A DNA stretch of 17,062 nucleotides from Deltaproteobacteria bacterium UBA3076 (GCA_002367355.1 DFBQ01000188.1:1-17062), one strand, 5' to 3'; shown: positions 1-8,195, numbered from the stretch's first letter. Notes: generated by a model from the letters alone, not told the origin. Program-made: numbers and translations.

Positions 1-58
1 CGGTGACAAGTTCTTTCTTTAAACATCTCTTGGTTCGTCTACTAAATCTTATTTTCAT
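1..58 (-). CDS. Partial 5' end of a leftward gene, possibly a transposase
   Basis: An ATG at 58-56 on the minus strand opens a frame that stays open for 19 codons to the left edge. It begins MKIRFSRRTKRCLKKELVT, which is strongly basic. A purine-rich tract (AAGGGGG) about ten bases upstream, and GAGG just before the ATG, could act as ribosome-binding sites. A basic N-terminus, an AT-rich leader of about 110 bases and a position just inside a probable insertion boundary would fit a transposase. Nineteen residues are too few to name a family, and the frame could be open by chance. Confidence 0.3.
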   Translation of the reverse strand, partial: MKIRFSRRTKRCLKKELVT

Positions 59-60
59 AC

Positions 61-101
61 CCTCAGACCCCCTTATCACAATTGGACATTATTGTCTGAG
101 G
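61..101 (-). promoter_or_regulatory. Inverted repeat over the ribosome-binding region of the leftward frame
   Basis: CCTCAGAC at 61-68 and GTCTGAGG at 94-101 are perfect reverse complements separated by 25 bases. On the minus strand the second arm of the hairpin contains the GAGG that lies directly before the ATG at 58, so folding of a transcript would hide that start site. Several insertion sequences use such a hairpin to stop translation of the transposase from transcripts entering from outside. That role here is an inference. Confidence 0.4.
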
Positions 102-155
102 ATATATCTCATATATTCAATTGATTGTCTATAGGCCAGATCACTCTTTTTGAAA

Positions 156-968
156 TTATTTTTGTGAAAATCTATAGAACAGGTTGGCTACCGTCGTTTG
201 ACCACCAGAGATGAGGATGCTGTTGGGGCTGATTTCCTTGTAGATGTGACTCTTGCCGGTTCCCCGTGGACCTAGCTCGCAGACGTTATAGTTATTTTCA
301 ACCAAGGGGATCATCCGTGCCAGTAGATGCCACTTCACCCGTTTGTCGAAATGGGTCGGCTCAATGCCAGTGGAGCGTAACAGGACATCAAGCCATTGGT
401 CTTCGGTAAAGTGCCTCCGACCTTCAAAGAGTTCCTCCATGTCCATATTGGGCATCTGGATCGGCTTCAACTCCCGAGCGATAAACGGCGATCCTTTCTG
501 GCCCTCCTCATAGAAATACTCCATGTTAATGATGGACCAGATGCCTCCGGCCAGCAGCTTCTCGTATTGACGCACCGTCCCGGTGCTTATTTCGATACCT
601 TTCGTGCCGAGGTTGGAAAGCAAGGCCTCGTAAACATCACGCTTTTCATTGAGCTTGACCGTGACCTTGTCGATGATCTTCAGGCTGCCTCGCTCCCGAA
701 TGATCGACTTAACCTTTTCGGCCTCATCGGGCCGCACATAGTTCTCGGCCAAGATCCGCTTCACGGTCGTCAACCCGTCTTGGATGATCTCTTCATTGTC
801 CGAAGCGCAGTGTTGCCCAAGGAGGTATTCCAGCACGTACACCGGTACGTTTGCCCCTTCTTTCACCAGCTTGGTAAGGTCTTTGCGAACGACTCGGCCT
901 GCAAAGTGCTGGTTAAGAAGATCATCCAAGCTTCCATCCAAACCAACTTGTTTTGTTTCAGAAATCAT
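156..968 (-). pseudogene. brxL: brxL, truncated: N-terminal region plus Walker A of the BREX AAA+/Lon-like protein
   Basis: This is the 5' remnant of the type 1 BREX gene for BrxL, normally a protein of roughly 650-700 residues with an N-terminal domain, an AAA+ ATPase core and a C-terminal Lon-protease-like domain. The visible product has 270 residues. It contains LNQHFAGRVVRKDL at about 18-31, the Walker A motif GPRGTGKS at 233-240 and the conserved GGQTTVANLFY at 255-265. It then runs into five unrelated residues (RFSQK) and a stop. Walker B, the arginine finger region and the Lon-like domain are absent. I chose the ATG at 968, which overlaps the pglZ stop by 11 bases and has AGGG nine bases upstream. 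A TTG at 986 in the same frame is less likely. BrxL is needed for exclusion but not for methylation in studied type 1 systems, so the break probably matters. The 3' part may lie further left, beyond an insertion. Confidence 0.85.
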
Positions 969-3594
969 CGGTAAAAGCCCTATCAATTGTCACGTTCACG
1001 CTCTCTTGCTCGATGCCTGTTTCAGCATCTCGCAACACAAGCCGGTATTTCGTCTTTTTATCGTACTGTCGGTTCTGGAGAGTCAGGGTGACTGACTTCT
1101 TCCTCTCCTCGATATTGTCCGAGGTACTCTCGAACGTCACCGATTCGATGTCGGTGACCGGCTCGCTTCCCTCGCACACCGCTACTTTCAGGGTGATCGG
1201 TTTAACCCGGTCACTGACCGGTTCCATCTGGATTATTTCAAAGCGGTGCCGCGAGGTGGTGATTTTGTGGCTGGCTCCAAGTACATGGACCGTAACCGGT
1301 TTCGTCCTGGTATCCCCAACAGATTTCCCCTTGATATGCCGCACTGTCACGACCGGCACGACAATCTCCTGAAGCATTGCCCCACCATGGACATATCGGG
1401 CACCGCCCGTGAAATGAAAACGGTTTGCCGCCTTAGGTATCCAGAACTCCACGTCACCTTCCGCACCGGCCGTCATAGCAGTTGAACCGTGCCATACGCT
1501 GCCATGATCCCCCAAATCATGCCCGATCAAATACCGTTTCTTCGCCTTGACAGTTCCGGCAGGCTTGTCAGGCAGGCTACTCTTATCAGGCTCACCAGGA
1601 GCCGACTCAGTGAAGAGAAAACCGTGATCTGCCGTGATTACAACATGGTGACCGTTGAGGTTATTGATGACGTAAGCCACAACAGAAGCCAATTCCCTGA
1701 TCGTCTGTCTCACGGCCTCAAAAGTGCGTCCTTCAGTGGATGCCTGATCTCCTGTAGCGTCAATGACATTGTGGTAGATGTAGACGAGCCGTTTGTCTTT
1801 TATGAATTCTCGGCCCTCGTTTTTTTTCATCTCCAACAGGTCACTGGCCTTTACAGCCAGCCCATCCACTGAGGCGAGAATCTTGTCCCGCTGCTCCAGT
1901 GATGCAGTGGGTTGCCCGTCCACCAGTACGTCACCATTAGGCTTGTACTCCAACTTCTTGTGCGGTAGCAGGCAGGCCATACCGAGGGCTGTGTATGACG
2001 GCAGGACACCAAGCTGCGAGCTAATTTCGGCCTCAAACCGGTATTTGCCGTTGAGTTCACGGGTGAGTTCCTCGGCAGCCTCATGGCGAAGGGCATCACT
2101 AATAATGACAAAGCTCCGACGCCGCTCGGCCTTTCTCAGTCGAGGAGCCACATGATCTTCGAAGAAATCCTGTTGACTGAGGACCTCCTTGATTTTCCAG
2201 GCCGACAAAAGCGCCGTACTGCCCTTTGGATCAATGAATTTACCCCATTGAAGCGCAATATTGTGAATGTACCAGTTCACATAACAGGCTTCGATTTCGG
2301 CCCGAAGTTTCTTGAGCACATCCCATATTTTGGCTTCGGCTATATCGGCCTGTTCGCAAAAGTGCCGGTACAATTGGTCAAAACGGAACAGCTCCTGCTC
2401 ATAGGCTTTGTATATCGCTTCTGCGCTGTCGTAGTCAAAGCTTTGGCGGTACTCGTTCCTCAAAGCGAAAAATTCTGCTGCCGCTACAAGGGCCTCATAG
2501 ACGGCGTGTAAAGCAGCCCGAGGGATATCAGCAGAGCCAACTACATTGAGCGAGGCCCAATGACCGGCCTGCCGATGTAAGGCTACTGCCCGGATTCCAT
2601 CAACGTCGATAGCATCAGCACCAGAGATAACCCGATCCCGGAGGCCTTGCGCAACCCGCTTCTCCACCGCCTGGAAGGTCATTACGTCCATAAGTTCATC
2701 GATTTCAAATGCATAGAACTGATCTTCGACCTTGAGGATGCCAGCCACTACATCGGACAGCAGGTCATAGCTGCTTCCCCTGCTACTGCTGTCGCGCCAC
2801 TGGGCCAGACACACAACCGCGTTGGATTTGCCCGGTTGGGGCAACACCAAATGGGCAAGTGAATCCGGCACGTTTCCTTTGAGGTGATGGGCAAAATCGG
2901 TAACCAGCAAGCGAATGAGGAAGTTCCTTAGGCTCGGGTTCTCTTCGCTGTAGCCGAACAGTGACTTGGCCATCGCCCAGAATGACTCGTCCAGGTCGAA
3001 CTTCGCGACCTGTAACCATACGTCTGGCGGATTTTCCAGGTCAATATCCTCCCCGTTTTCAGTGCCGGTGAATTCATGGAAAAGCGTGCGTACGATATTG
3101 AACCACTCGGGTTGGTCCGCCTTGACTATGACAGCGATCATCTTTCGGTCCAGATCAACATCGGTGTCATTGGGCATAACCAATGATTGAAGCCTCTGAA
3201 GTCGATGTTTATTGTCAAAGAATTTGCGGCGTAAGGCCAAGTGCTCTCGGAGGTGCTGGTTGGCCAACCCTAGTTGATCCAGTATGATAGAGGCCCGGTC
3301 AGCCCGGAAGCTATGGCTGTAGAGCCGAATATCGAGCAGCCAGTCAGCTTCGTAGTCCGGTTCTTCTGTGGGCGCATAGACGAGATACCGTCCCACGGGG
3401 TCGTCTCGCTCGATGCGGATCTTTGCTTCAAATGCCCCTACCCGATCCAGTCGAAGGATTTGGACACCTTCGGGGAGATTGAGTAAGGATAGCGTGATAA
3501 AGAACTCCCTTTCCGGGTCATTCCAAAACACGATCCGATGCCCTTCTTCATCAAACAGTCGGGCCAGAGCGTTTTCGATTTGTATGTTTTCCAT
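958..3594 (-). CDS. pglZ: PglZ, BREX-1 alkaline-phosphatase-superfamily core protein
   Basis: The product has 878 residues, close to the usual size of BREX type 1 PglZ. The PglZ domain belongs to the alkaline phosphatase superfamily. Two hallmark metal-site motifs are visible: SDALRHE at 499-505 and TADHGFLF at about 654-661, which carry the conserved Asp and His residues. The N-terminus (ALARLFDEEGHRIVFWNDPE) is typical of type 1 PglZ. The C-terminal 150 residues, after GGARYVHGGAMLQEIVVPVV, look like a beta-rich accessory domain. PglZ is a required core component that works with PglX, and its exact biochemical role in BREX is unsettled. The start at 3594 is preceded almost directly by a 9-base repeat array and has no clear Shine-Dalgarno sequence. 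The gene contains an A8 run on the coding strand (1820-1827). It overlaps the brxL start by 11 bases, consistent with one transcript. Confidence 0.95.
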   Translation of the reverse strand: MENIQIENALARLFDEEGHRIVFWNDPEREFFITLSLLNLPEGVQILRLDRVGAFEAKIRIERDDPVGRYLVYAPTEEPDYEADWLLDIRLYSHSFRADRASIILDQLGLANQHLREHLALRRKFFDNKHRLQRLQSLVMPNDTDVDLDRKMIAVIVKADQPEWFNIVRTLFHEFTGTENGEDIDLENPPDVWLQVAKFDLDESFWAMAKSLFGYSEENPSLRNFLIRLLVTDFAHHLKGNVPDSLAHLVLPQPGKSNAVVCLAQWRDSSSRGSSYDLLSDVVAGILKVEDQFYAFEIDELMDVMTFQAVEKRVAQGLRDRVISGADAIDVDGIRAVALHRQAGHWASLNVVGSADIPRAALHAVYEALVAAAEFFALRNEYRQSFDYDSAEAIYKAYEQELFRFDQLYRHFCEQADIAEAKIWDVLKKLRAEIEACYVNWYIHNIALQWGKFIDPKGSTALLSAWKIKEVLSQQDFFEDHVAPRLRKAERRRSFVIISDALRHEAAEELTRELNGKYRFEAEISSQLGVLPSYTALGMACLLPHKKLEYKPNGDVLVDGQPTASLEQRDKILASVDGLAVKASDLLEMKKNEGREFIKDKRLVYIYHNVIDATGDQASTEGRTFEAVRQTIRELASVVAYVINNLNGHHVVITADHGFLFTESAPGEPDKSSLPDKPAGTVKAKKRYLIGHDLGDHGSVWHGSTAMTAGAEGDVEFWIPKAANRFHFTGGARYVHGGAMLQEIVVPVVTVRHIKGKSVGDTRTKPVTVHVLGASHKITTSRHRFEIIQMEPVSDRVKPITLKVAVCEGSEPVTDIESVTFESTSDNIEERKKSVTLTLQNRQYDKKTKYRLVLRDAETGIEQESVNVTIDRAFTDDF

Positions 3595-3602
3595 GATGCA
3601 AC

Positions 3603-3641
3603 CACGAATTACACGAATGGCACGAATAACACAAAGAATGG
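3603..3641 (+). repeat. 9-base repeat array, copy 1 (before pglZ)
   Basis: Three consecutive units read CACGAATTA, CACGAATGG and CACGAATAA (3603-3629), followed by a degenerate unit with a small insertion. On the minus strand this lies in the short gap between the 67-residue gene and pglZ and occupies most of the pglZ 5' leader. The same unit recurs at 4476, 7839, 8196 and 10141. Confidence 0.85.
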
Positions 3642-3845
3642 TCAGGGTCTGGGTTCTTGCTGCTCCATTGCTGCCGTTGCTATCTCAAAGTGATCGTACG
3701 GGATTTCTTTGATATGGCCTTGTTCCCAGACGACAACCGGAGTACCGGTTTGTCTGGCGCGTTGGATTATCTTCTTCGCTGCTTGTCGGAAAGCCGCATC
3801 AGCTTTAGATGACAACGGCATGTCTTGTACCTTTTTTTCGTTCAT
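3642..3845 (-). CDS. Small basic protein after zeta-like kinase, candidate antitoxin
   Basis: This 67-residue protein starts MNEKKVQDMPLSSKADAAFR and includes IQRARQTGTPVVVWEQG (about 27-43). It has no signal peptide or membrane segment. The start at 3845 lies four bases after the stop of the zeta-like gene, so the two are almost certainly co-transcribed and probably translationally coupled. I recall small proteins with this RARQTGTPVVVW-type core next to zeta-family kinases in other bacteria, which supports a partner or antitoxin role. Two points are unusual for an antitoxin: it lies downstream of the toxin, and it does not resemble the epsilon antitoxin of classical epsilon-zeta systems. 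An in-frame upstream extension to 4052 overlaps the zeta gene and has no family support. A run of seven A residues follows the start (3832-3838). Confidence 0.7.
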   Translation of the reverse strand: MNEKKVQDMPLSSKADAAFRQAAKKIIQRARQTGTPVVVWEQGHIKEIPYDHFEIATAAMEQQEPRP

Positions 3846-3849
3846 GGAA

Positions 3850-4443
3850 TTATGCCTCCGCACCTCGTTTGATTTTTTTGAAGAGATCAGAATTGAACAG
3901 TTGAAATTCGCCCCCTTCTTCTTGAGCGACAATGGCCGGCGGGAGCCGTGACGCATCATAGAGCCACCAAGCATCCACCTGTGACCGATAGAGTTGAAAC
4001 AGATTTCGAATGCCTGATTCGAATCGTCTGCGTATGACGGGCTCGGGGACATTGTGCCCGCCTTGCCGGACTCGGTTTTTCACACGGGCCACCGCCAGGT
4101 CCGTACTCGGAAGCCAGAGGAAGAACAGCAAGATCCGATACCCGTCGTTCTTCATCTCGTTCAGTAGGCGGACGTAGCTCCGTCCAGACAGAGTTGTTTC
4201 AAAACCAAAGTCCTGTTTTGCTCCGGTCAGTTCCTTGATTCGAGTCAGAAGCAACCGCCCCGCTTTCAGGTTTTGCGTCTCCGGGGCAAAGGGCGACAAT
4301 CCGGCAGCGATCAGATCTGCGTTCAAGAACTCGCGGCAATTCACGAAGTCGGGCAAGAATTCAGCGGAAAAAGTGGTTTTCCCGGCGCCGTTTGGCCCGG
4401 CAATCACGTAAACCGTGGGTGATTGAACATCGCTAATGCTCAT
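3850..4443 (-). CDS. Zeta-toxin-like P-loop kinase
   Basis: The 197-residue product matches the zeta toxin/AAA-type small kinase family. Walker A is GPNGAGKTT at 16-24. Next come FLNADLIAAGLSP at 39-51, FETTLSG at 81-87 and GGHNVPEPVIRRRFESGIRN at 128-147, with the arginines typical of the lid and substrate region. Classical zeta toxins phosphorylate UDP-N-acetylglucosamine and block cell-wall synthesis. Many chromosomal relatives of this size are uncharacterised, so the substrate here is unknown. The gene sits between pglX and pglZ in the same direction and is followed after four bases by a small candidate antitoxin gene. It is preceded by a 9-base repeat array and a weak ribosome-binding region. 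In the pEFER BREX locus the accessory gene brxU occupies the same pglX-pglZ gap, so this is a plausible site for accessory defence genes. Confidence 0.85.
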   Translation of the reverse strand: MSISDVQSPTVYVIAGPNGAGKTTFSAEFLPDFVNCREFLNADLIAAGLSPFAPETQNLKAGRLLLTRIKELTGAKQDFGFETTLSGRSYVRLLNEMKNDGYRILLFFLWLPSTDLAVARVKNRVRQGGHNVPEPVIRRRFESGIRNLFQLYRSQVDAWWLYDASRLPPAIVAQEEGGEFQLFNSDLFKKIKRGAEA

Positions 4444-4475
4444 GCTTCATTCCATTCAAGGTTTTCTCATTTGCC

Positions 4476-4502
4476 TCATTCGTAAGATTAGTGTCATTCG
4501 TG
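4476..4502 (-). repeat. 9-base repeat array, copy 2 (after pglX stop)
   Basis: On the plus strand the units read TCATTCGTA, AGATTAGTG and TCATTCGTG; a degenerate fourth unit (TCATTTGCC) lies at 4467-4475. In the direction of transcription, the array begins two bases after the pglX stop codon (4507-4505) and fills most of the gap before the zeta-like gene. Confidence 0.75.
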
Positions 4503-4504
4503 GT

Positions 4505-7500
4505 TCATTCTGCCTTCTTCCCGGTTACGGCTTTTACCTCAGCCAAAAGATCTCCAAATTTGCCATAGTTGACCTTCACGCCGTCGTCCAGGTCGAAGCT
4601 GATCCGCTTGTCAGCGTAATGGCGAAGTTTTTCGTCGAAGGTTTGGAGTTCCGTTTGTTGCTTGACCAGTTTGTCTTGCTCCCTCTCCAATTTCTTCCGA
4701 TGAGAGGTCGAGGTGGCAGCGGTGAAGTCGTCTTTGAGTTGATTGATTCGAGCGGACATCTTACTTTGGAGCGGGATGACATATTCAGTGCGCATCCTGG
4801 AAAGGGTACCTGCGTTATAGCGGTGGAGATAGACGAGGCACTGGAAGGCCCTCTGTTTGCCGCTCGAGAAAAGCCAGTAGATGGGTCGCTTCTTGTACAT
4901 TTTCATGTGGTGCTTGTAAAATCCGGTAGTCAGGTAGCGACGAATCGTATCCCGGGAGGATTCCTCCCGCTTTGGGCCAAGGCTGTCTGCAACGAACTTG
5001 ACGTTCTCTTCTAGATGTTCTTTGGGCCACGCTACGCCGATGAACTCGATCACTCGATTGGCTGCGTCGTCTTCGAACCAGTCGGTGTCGGTAATGGGAA
5101 TGATGCCGTCCTGGTCAGCGGGGAAGGTCTCGTATTGGTTGGGACCGAAGCCCTGGTTACCGCTATGAGCATAGATCAGTCCGGGCTTGTCGAGACTATA
5201 ACGACCCATCATACAGCCGACGGTATAGGAGATAAACTCCTTTATGGTGTCGGCCATCAGCAGTGCCTCCACTGCTTTCTCGCTCCCGTCGCCGCCGTAA
5301 CGGTAGTATGGGTTGCAGGTCAGGGTGATTTCGTTCAACGGCACCTCCGGCGTCAGGTCATCCTGCAATCCGTAGCCTTCGATAATGGTGCGGTTGTTTT
5401 CTTCCTCCAAACGCTTCATATCCAGCGTCTTCTCCCGCCAATGGGCACGCACCTTGGCATAGGTCGCTTGCAGCCTGGGCTCTCGGTAGTCTGAGCGCAT
5501 AAGAGGGAGGCTAGTGAAGTCCCAAGAGGTTTCAAAGGAGTCCCAGTCTTGTTTTGCATGTTCCAGCAAAGTGTCCGCAGAAGTGCCTGGAATATCTTGA
5601 AGTGGACAGACCGGAATCCTAGATATATCTCCGGCCACATAATTTAAAGTTGGCGTTAGTGCTTTTAGTAAGGTAGCCGATATTTTTGAATTCAATAGCA
5701 GAAGTAGAGAATTTATTCTGCCTTCAGGAAAAATACATGAACCGCCAGAACTGAACAAAAAACCATTAGGAGTATATCTAAAGCTTGCTGGCCCAGAGGT
5801 TATCGAGCCCCAAGTTATGTTTTCGCTAAAATAGTGCTCTTCACTTCTAATTTCTTTTGTATAACTTCCACCATTGTATTTATCGACAATGAAATTTTTC
5901 AGCTCTTGACCATCATTAGCCCAATTTATAACACTCTCGTTAAAACCATACCATTTACGATAGCCGCCTCCTTTGTTTATCGGAAACCATTTGCGCTTCG
6001 ATAACTTGCTTTCCGCACGATTTTCAGTTCCAAATTGAATATTGGACCAAGACATCTCATACCAATTTCTGATAAACCTTGCATCATGAAGCGTCACAAG
6101 GCCTTTTCTTACTGCCGCGATTTCTCCAACATTATTGAACTTATCGAATGCCTGTGTAAACGCTGGACTAATCCAATACGCAATCGGGCTGCCGGGAATT
6201 TTCTTGAAGTCGTCGGAGGAGGCGCAATAGAACCAGCCGCAACTGGGGTTCTTGATGGCTTCCAGTGTTTTCGGTCCCTGATTTTCAGCTCCCCGGAAAT
6301 CAGACAGACGTACATAGCCCCCTCTGAAGCTTGGATGATGTGCATTCTCCACGGTAAAAGTACAGATCGGCACTGTAGCCCCAGCAAAACCGGAATATTC
6401 AAGCTGCACAAGTGATGTCAACGTCTTTTGGTCTATCAGATAACTACGCAGTTTTTCATAGGACGAGATGAACATCCAAACGAAGGGCGACATGAAACCA
6501 AGTTGCCCTTTGGGCAGTGCAACTTCCGTATTGCGGACAATGAATGCTGAAAAGAGGTCCGACTTAACATCGGCGTAATTGTCCTTCAGAAATCCTTTCA
6601 GCAGCCCATTCAGCCCCTTTCCACCCATATACGGCGGATTAGTGACAACCGCATCATACTTACGCCCTAGAATCCGAGCCTGCTCAACAAGCGGCTTGAA
6701 CAACCTCGCTGCTGCCTGTCCAAACATGTCGCCGTAAGCCATCACATCCTCAACCCGTTCTACTATTGTAGACAGCTTCTCAGCCATTTCCTCCGGCACA
6801 CGGATCAATGAGCCGAACGTCTTGCCATGCTCGAAAAGGTCGATGAGCTGCGCCACATCGGCCAGGGCAATGTCGCCTTTGACCGACAGGTTTTTTCGGC
6901 TGAATAGCGGGGCTCGTTCTTCTTCCATCTCCTCAAAGAGGAATTCACGCGGTGGGAGTTCCACCTTGAGGATGGGTTCGTTGAGGGCCTCAGTCATTTT
7001 CCCAGCATCTAGTCCTTTACTTTCCTGGATGGCGAGAACATGTGGCTGTGTTCCGTTTTCAAAAATGTGGCGGTCGTCGGCACGGGCCTTCATCATCAAG
7101 GCAAACGCCGCAAGCTGTGCGGATCGGTCGTCAATCTCTAATCCGTAGAGGTTCTTCTCCAGAATCAGTCGAGGAATGTCCTTTCTCCTGTAGCCCCGCT
7201 CCTGGTAGATTGCTTTCAAGAGGTCATAAGCTTCTACAAGGATGTGACCGGACCCACAGGCCGGATCGAGCAGCGTCAGTTCTTCGGGATTCAGATTATC
7301 AGGTGTTATCGCCTTAAGCTGCTCCTGTACCTCAGGCGTATGCTCAGCGGGTTCGATGTAAAACTCCATCTGTTGCTTGAGCGACGAGTTGTGGTAGGTT
7401 GCCATCCACTGCCGGCCCAGGGTGTTCTGAACCATGTACTTCACGATCCAGTTGGGCGTGAAAAGCTGTGTAGCGGCCGGGATATCCTCACTCTTGACGA

Positions 7501-8188
7501 CCTTGCCGATAACCTGATTCTTCTTTTCCGAGATGTAGAACTGGTACAGCCAGCCGATTATTTCAACCTCTTGCCACTCCTCCTCTGGGATCTCGTTCAC
7601 AAGCTTGCGGATCAGCGAATCAGAGTGAAGAAGGTTTTCGGGCAAGAGCAGTTCCGTTGCGTCGTTAATCCACTCGAAAAGAAACGGCATCGCCTTATGC
7701 AGGGCGTTGCATTGGGCAATCAGGAGCATGCGATAGAGTTCTTCGTCCTTGCTCCCGGCCAGCTTCAGCTCTACGGCTTTTTCCCGGTCAACACCCGGCA
7801 GGTCCACATGTTCGGCGTACTTCAAAATATCAGGGATACCATTCGTGTTGTTCGTGTGATTCGTGGTTGAAAGGACCCGATACCCATGATCCAGGTACCC
7901 ATGCAGTTCCATGTACCGGATGGCCACAAACCGGTTGAACCAGGTATAGGCCATGGCCTCCATGACCTGATCGAAACTATCCCGGCTGATCTGTTCTTCT
8001 AACCGCTTCCGCTTTTTTGCCACGGATCGAGGAAAAGGTTTCCCGGCGACAAGAGCCACATCCCCCCGCTCGGTGATGGACTCTGTATGCTCCTTGCTCA
8101 ATCCATAAAAAGCCGCACGGTCCGTAACAGCCTTGATGAAATCACGTCGTGCCTGTGGAGCGTATCTTTTCAGTTTATTGCGGTTCAT
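4505..8188 (-). CDS. pglX: PglX, BREX-1 adenine-specific DNA methyltransferase
   Basis: This 1227-residue protein is the BREX N6-adenine methyltransferase, which marks host DNA at a non-palindromic site and is required for both modification and exclusion. The AdoMet-binding motif DPACGSGH is at 308-315 and the catalytic NPPY at 517-520. The N-terminus (MNRNKLKRYAPQARRDF) and IRYMELHGYLDHGYRVL at about 90-106 are typical of the family. The likely specificity region, around residues 750-850 and including LLLLNSKISATLLKAL and PTLNYVAGDI, is encoded by clearly AT-rich DNA (hand count 106 of 300 over 5641-5940). The start at 8188 has a GGAG four bases upstream, which overlaps the edge of a repeat array. 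Residues 108-116 (TTNHTNNTN) are encoded by a copy of the 9-base repeat inserted in frame. The gene looks intact. Confidence 0.96.
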   Translation of the reverse strand: MNRNKLKRYAPQARRDFIKAVTDRAAFYGLSKEHTESITERGDVALVAGKPFPRSVAKKRKRLEEQISRDSFDQVMEAMAYTWFNRFVAIRYMELHGYLDHGYRVLSTTNHTNNTNGIPDILKYAEHVDLPGVDREKAVELKLAGSKDEELYRMLLIAQCNALHKAMPFLFEWINDATELLLPENLLHSDSLIRKLVNEIPEEEWQEVEIIGWLYQFYISEKKNQVIGKVVKSEDIPAATQLFTPNWIVKYMVQNTLGRQWMATYHNSSLKQQMEFYIEPAEHTPEVQEQLKAITPDNLNPEELTLLDPACGSGHILVEAYDLLKAIYQERGYRRKDIPRLILEKNLYGLEIDDRSAQLAAFALMMKARADDRHIFENGTQPHVLAIQESKGLDAGKMTEALNEPILKVELPPREFLFEEMEEERAPLFSRKNLSVKGDIALADVAQLIDLFEHGKTFGSLIRVPEEMAEKLSTIVERVEDVMAYGDMFGQAAARLFKPLVEQARILGRKYDAVVTNPPYMGGKGLNGLLKGFLKDNYADVKSDLFSAFIVRNTEVALPKGQLGFMSPFVWMFISSYEKLRSYLIDQKTLTSLVQLEYSGFAGATVPICTFTVENAHHPSFRGGYVRLSDFRGAENQGPKTLEAIKNPSCGWFYCASSDDFKKIPGSPIAYWISPAFTQAFDKFNNVGEIAAVRKGLVTLHDARFIRNWYEMSWSNIQFGTENRAESKLSKRKWFPINKGGGYRKWYGFNESVINWANDGQELKNFIVDKYNGGSYTKEIRSEEHYFSENITWGSITSGPASFRYTPNGFLFSSGGSCIFPEGRINSLLLLLNSKISATLLKALTPTLNYVAGDISRIPVCPLQDIPGTSADTLLEHAKQDWDSFETSWDFTSLPLMRSDYREPRLQATYAKVRAHWREKTLDMKRLEEENNRTIIEGYGLQDDLTPEVPLNEITLTCNPYYRYGGDGSEKAVEALLMADTIKEFISYTVGCMMGRYSLDKPGLIYAHSGNQGFGPNQYETFPADQDGIIPITDTDWFEDDAANRVIEFIGVAWPKEHLEENVKFVADSLGPKREESSRDTIRRYLTTGFYKHHMKMYKKRPIYWLFSSGKQRAFQCLVYLHRYNAGTLSRMRTEYVIPLQSKMSARINQLKDDFTAATSTSHRKKLEREQDKLVKQQTELQTFDEKLRHYADKRISFDLDDGVKVNYGKFGDLLAEVKAVTGKKAE
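7839..7865 (-). repeat. 9-base repeat array, copy 3 (in frame inside pglX)
   Basis: Plus-strand units are CCATTCGTG, TTGTTCGTG and TGATTCGTG. The 27 bases equal nine codons and leave the pglX frame intact, encoding the low-complexity stretch TNHTNNTN near residue 110. The orientation relative to pglX is the same as in copy 2. Confidence 0.85.
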
Positions 8189-8195
8189 AATTCTC

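Larger units (their letters stand above)
1..172. mobile_element. Probable end of an inserted element interrupting brxL
   Basis: BrxL homology on the minus strand stops after the codons for ANLFY, near 172-177. The DNA to the left is much more AT-rich: by hand count 59 of 180 bases are G or C over 1-180, against 32 of 60 over 181-240. This stretch contains an 8-bp inverted repeat (61-68 with 94-101) and a candidate leftward reading frame starting at 58. The abrupt loss of homology plus the composition change suggests the end of an insertion sequence or another transferred segment. The junction lies in a CTATAG sequence, which would suit a TA-targeting element, but the other end and any target-site duplication are outside the window. 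A genomic rearrangement or an assembly join is an alternative. Confidence 0.5.

Noticed and set aside
396..974. 192-codon plus-strand frame
   Set aside because: It lies antisense to brxL, which has clear family motifs; the translation shows no recognisable domain.
3603..3641. The 9-base arrays as CRISPR repeats
   Set aside because: The units are too short, have no spacers and are dispersed; no cas gene is present.
4436..5014. 192-codon plus-strand frame
   Set aside because: It is antisense to the 3' end of pglX and shows no family features.
7244..7870. 208-codon plus-strand frame
   Set aside because: It runs opposite the conserved PglX methyltransferase region, including DPACGSGH, so it is a shadow frame.
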